Shown in pieces: positions 61,533 through 64,000 of a stretch of DNA of 64,000 nt (its first letter is position 1; every line of letters begins with the position of its first letter). The stretch lies in contig CP150577.1 in assembly GCA_049487715.1 (NCBI GenBank), forward strand, positions 434,001-498,000, in the 5' to 3' direction. A program made the position numbers and the translations under genes. The notes beneath the pieces are model-generated. The model searched no databases, was not told the origin of the DNA, and saw only the letters and a program-made list of their open reading frames with translations. The stretch comes from Pycnococcus provasolii (Eukaryota > Chlorophyta > Pseudoscourfieldiophyceae > Pseudoscourfieldiales).

Positions 61533-62539
61533 AAACGAGCGATAGCGGGGTTTGAGCTCTGGCCTGCCGGTGCGTAAACCTAGCGTTTGAGGAGCTCTTG
61601 AGATAAGGAGATCAGCGCGACTGTTCCTTAACGGTGACTTGGGGGATCCGTCTTTGGTTGGGTTTCTGGGATTTAAATCATGGGCATGAAAGTTAGATGA
61701 GGGGGGCTTGGCCTGGCTAAGCCGTATCGCACAGCGGGCGCAAAACGCTGGCGACCTTGCTATGGAATGATGGCTACTGCCGGCGCTTTGTTGCAGATGT
61801 GGGGGCGTGGTTTTGCAAGAGCGACGCTGTCGATCTCTACTTTGCAACCTCGCGGGAGCGCATTCTGTTTGCGCTCCGGCACTTAGGCGCCGCTACGGGA
61901 TTCTCCTCGCGGCGCTAAGCGGACAGCTGTCTTTGGGGCAAGACGCTCCGCCCAATGTCTTCTCGCAGCTTGCACGTGTCCCTCCCGCCCTTGTGGTGTG
62001 CAGTGGGTGCCGCCTCCTTGCGAGGTGCCCGAAAGGGCGTCAACTGGACAGACTGGCGATTTAGCAGCTGACCGTTGATGGCATCGGAGGCGGGGGTATC
62101 GAGTTTTTGGCATTCAACACCCAGTGCTCTTCTTTCTCAGGGGCTACTCAAATAAACGAGCGATAGCGGGGTTTGAGCTCTGGCCTGCCGGTGCGTAAAC
62201 CTAGCGTTTGAGGAGCTCTTGAGATAAGGAGATCAGCGCGACTGTTCCTTAACGGTGACTTGGGGGATCCGTCTTTGGTTGGGTTTCTGGGATTTAAATC
62301 ATGGGCATGAAAGTTAGATGAGGGGGGCTTGGCCTGGCTAAGCCGTATGGTGGGAAGGTTAGTTTTTGTAAACACCCGGCCCTCCCTCCCAGGTGCCGCC
62401 TCCTTGCGAGGTGCCCGAAAGGGCGTCAACTGGACAGACTGGCGATTTAGCAGCTGACCGTTGATGGCATCGGAGGCGGGGGTATCGAGTTTTTGGCATT
62501 CAACACCCAGTGCTCTTCTTTCTCAGGGGCTACTCAAAT
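61533..62539. repeat. Tandem duplication, second unit internally deleted
   Basis: Unit 1 is 61533-62153 (621 bp), unit 2 is 62154-62539 (386 bp). Both start with the same 195 bp and end with the same 148 bp (62006-62153 and 62392-62539). In unit 2 the middle 278 bp are replaced by 43 unrelated bp. The middle of unit 1 has a plus-strand frame with LWNDGYCRRFVADVGAWF that looks coding but is not recognised. Confidence 0.85.
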
Positions 62540-62819
62540 GAGTTGCATTTGGCCCTCAAAACGACGACCCCAAATTGAGTTTTGAGGCACGCCTCAAGGA
62601 AAACCCCTTGACCACCGCGGCCACGGGCTGCTGTACAAAAATGTACAGACCCCCTGGGCGTTAAAAGGATAATACATACACAGTTGGATCGGACAGAAAA
62701 CACCGTAAAGTGCCGAAGCAAATACAGATTTGTGGAAACGAAGAAAGTTGGAACGCTCTTTGAGACAATAGAAACAGCTCTTACTTACTGTTTGGACTAC
62801 TTCTTCTGTGTCACAACTT
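62540..62819. other. Upstream region of the third PC-esterase
   Basis: AT-richer unique sequence, presumably promoter. No clear motif. Confidence 0.35.
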
Positions 62820-63875
62820 ATGTTTCAGAAGGCATGTTACCAATTACTGTTCTATGTTTGCTTGGAGTGTGCTCTTCGAGTGCTCGGCGCAACACATCCA
62901 TGCCTCTCAGAAGTACGTGTGTTGCGTCGATCTGGTTCAAAAGGCTTGCGTCTTTTCGACTACTCTAAGTCTTGCCCGTACTTTCGTAAAGGAATGGTAA
63001 TGCCACACTATCTTTGCAACCGAATGGAGCTTAGACACATTGTGAGAACGTATGCTCTTAGAACAACTTGTGAAGACTTGCAAACTCACTCCGTTGTGTC
63101 TGACTTTACGCGAGCTTTGTCTGGACAACACCTTTGTCTGGTAGGCGACTCCATGGTTAATCAACTGTACCATAGCTTAGAATGTCTCCTAACCAGTGAA
63201 ACTCTCAAAAGAAGCGTTAGCAAAGAGTTTTGGTCAGTTAAATATAATATGAATGTGCCTGGCACAGTAACGCTTACTCTGAGATCGGGGGGTAAGTTAA
63301 CGTTCCATGGTTTGAAGGGACCGTGCAAAGATGACAACTGGGGCAAAATATGGGAGAAGTGTGACGTGAACTCAACCGATGTTTTGGTCTTCAACATAGG
63401 TTATTTGCACTGTTCTGAAAAAATTGGCACGCTGTCTGCCTCCAGAGGAATACACTCGAAATTAGACGTTGCTAACGTGAAAGGCTTAGCACAAAAGTTT
63501 CTTACTGGAGTCAAAACCAACTACGGAGACAAGGTGCGTTTGATTCTATATGGGCAACCAGCCCCAGAACTGACAAACTCTCCGGGTGTGCAGAGCTATC
63601 TGAACGTGAAATCGACGCATCCTTCACTTAGAGCTCTGAGCGATGCAATACCTGCGAAGATAATGGACATAGAAGAAAAGTTATGTTTTAGAAACAATGT
63701 GTCATACATCCCAGCATACCGACTGACGAGACATCCCCTGGAAGAAGATCGACGAGTACGATTCGGTAAAATGTTTTCATTTGGCAGAACGGATCGAGTT
63801 CACTTTTGCCAACCAGGATTCGTAGATTTTGCCGCTATTGCCACAATGATGACTGTTTCAAATTTAAGTACCTGA
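62820..63875 (+). CDS. PC-esterase/SGNH-family glycan O-acyl enzyme
   Basis: 351 residues from the ATG at 62820, which opens MFQKACYQLLFYVCLECALRV, a signal peptide or anchor. Paired Cys in the N-terminal ~100 residues (KSCPYFRKG, YLCNRME, TTCEDL) match the TBL-type domain. Then LCLVGDSMVNQLYHSLECLL holds the nucleophile Ser, VLVFNIGYLHCSE the conserved Gly block, and FGRTDRVHFCQPGFVDFAA the Asp-x-x-His near the C-terminus. All catalytic parts are in one exon and intact. Probably a Golgi or extracellular O-acetyltransferase/esterase acting on polysaccharide. Confidence 0.85.
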   Translation: MFQKACYQLLFYVCLECALRVLGATHPCLSEVRVLRRSGSKGLRLFDYSKSCPYFRKGMVMPHYLCNRMELRHIVRTYALRTTCEDLQTHSVVSDFTRALSGQHLCLVGDSMVNQLYHSLECLLTSETLKRSVSKEFWSVKYNMNVPGTVTLTLRSGGKLTFHGLKGPCKDDNWGKIWEKCDVNSTDVLVFNIGYLHCSEKIGTLSASRGIHSKLDVANVKGLAQKFLTGVKTNYGDKVRLILYGQPAPELTNSPGVQSYLNVKSTHPSLRALSDAIPAKIMDIEEKLCFRNNVSYIPAYRLTRHPLEEDRRVRFGKMFSFGRTDRVHFCQPGFVDFAAIATMMTVSNLST

Positions 63876-64000
63876 TCGAACGTGTTCTAATACAAGTACA
63901 CAACCACTATGTTTCACAGCGTATAACAGACTCACAACATCCCTAGTCCTTTTATGCATCACATCTGTCGATTAGTAGCGGCTGGAGATGGATGATGGAT
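63876..64000. other. 3' flank of the PC-esterase gene
   Basis: Unique sequence; nothing supported to the window end. Confidence 0.3.

Noticed and set aside
1-64000. tRNA or rRNA genes
   Set aside because: No cloverleaf with A/B-box-like sequence or rRNA-like conserved stretch was noticed. A covariance-model scan would be decisive and could not be run.
1-64000. Giant-virus or bacterial origin of the window
   Set aside because: Two frame-restoring spliceosomal introns, Golgi-type type II enzymes, copia and MULE debris argue for nuclear eukaryotic DNA. No capsid, viral polymerase or operon structure is seen.

Overview
This window looks like nuclear DNA of a unicellular eukaryote, most likely an alga. 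The evidence is two short spliceosomal introns that restore conserved reading frames (77 nt at 29539-29615 and 66 nt at 49119-49184), membrane-anchored Golgi-type enzymes, nucleotide-sugar-transporter-like proteins, a polyketide synthase fragment, Ty1/copia and Mutator debris, and interstitial CCCTAAA-like motifs. A glycan-enzyme island crowded with transposable elements recalls the small outlier chromosome of Mamiellales picoalgae. That assignment is an inference from gene content; nothing in the sequence is diagnostic. 

Layout. 0-4 kb: a large Fanzor-type (eukaryotic TnpB) ORF, open to the left edge, followed by a hairpin-rich tail. 4.4-17.7 kb: two FkbM methyltransferase genes in inverted orientation that share promoter and N-terminus. 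Between them lie copia debris, a GT32 glycosyltransferase, a Tc1/IS630-type transposon and a third FkbM gene. The rightward gene is a fusion of four methyltransferase-like domains and is followed by an orphan 5' end of another gene. 17.7-19.6 kb: tandem and dispersed repeats. 19.7-21.9 kb: a fucosyltransferase-sulfotransferase fusion. 22-25.6 kb: chromodomain remnants, a small TA-flanked MITE and a complete MULE with 126-bp terminal inverted repeats. 25.6-27.5 kb: an FkbM-glycosyltransferase fusion. 27.6-36 kb: gag debris, an intron-containing TPT/DMT transporter, an SDR, another FkbM-like gene, a long fold-back element, a tyrosine-recombinase fragment and a DUF268 gene. 36-39.6 kb: a broken second MULE and copia ends. 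39.9-42.5 kb: a transporter-glycosyltransferase fusion. 42.5-53.4 kb: two inverted copies of a TPP-enzyme end plus LTR, enclosing a frameshifted GT61 gene, a spliced PC-esterase, a solo LTR with target duplication and a TPP enzyme carrying an in-frame TGA. 53.4-64 kb: a second PC-esterase, an aldo-keto reductase fused to an oxygenase-like domain, a polyketide synthase fragment, a tandem duplication and a third PC-esterase. 

How the genes fit together (inference): nearly every non-mobile gene could make, transport or decorate surface or secreted glycans. Functions represented are sugar methylation (FkbM family), fucosylation and sulfation, GT32/GT61 transfer, O-acyl transfer or removal (PC-esterases), nucleotide-sugar transport and sugar-precursor chemistry (SDR, AKR, TPP enzyme). 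Domains are fused and reshuffled repeatedly, and there are fresh-looking inverted duplications. The window therefore reads as a rapidly evolving glycan-diversification island, a eukaryotic counterpart of a bacterial O-antigen or capsule locus.
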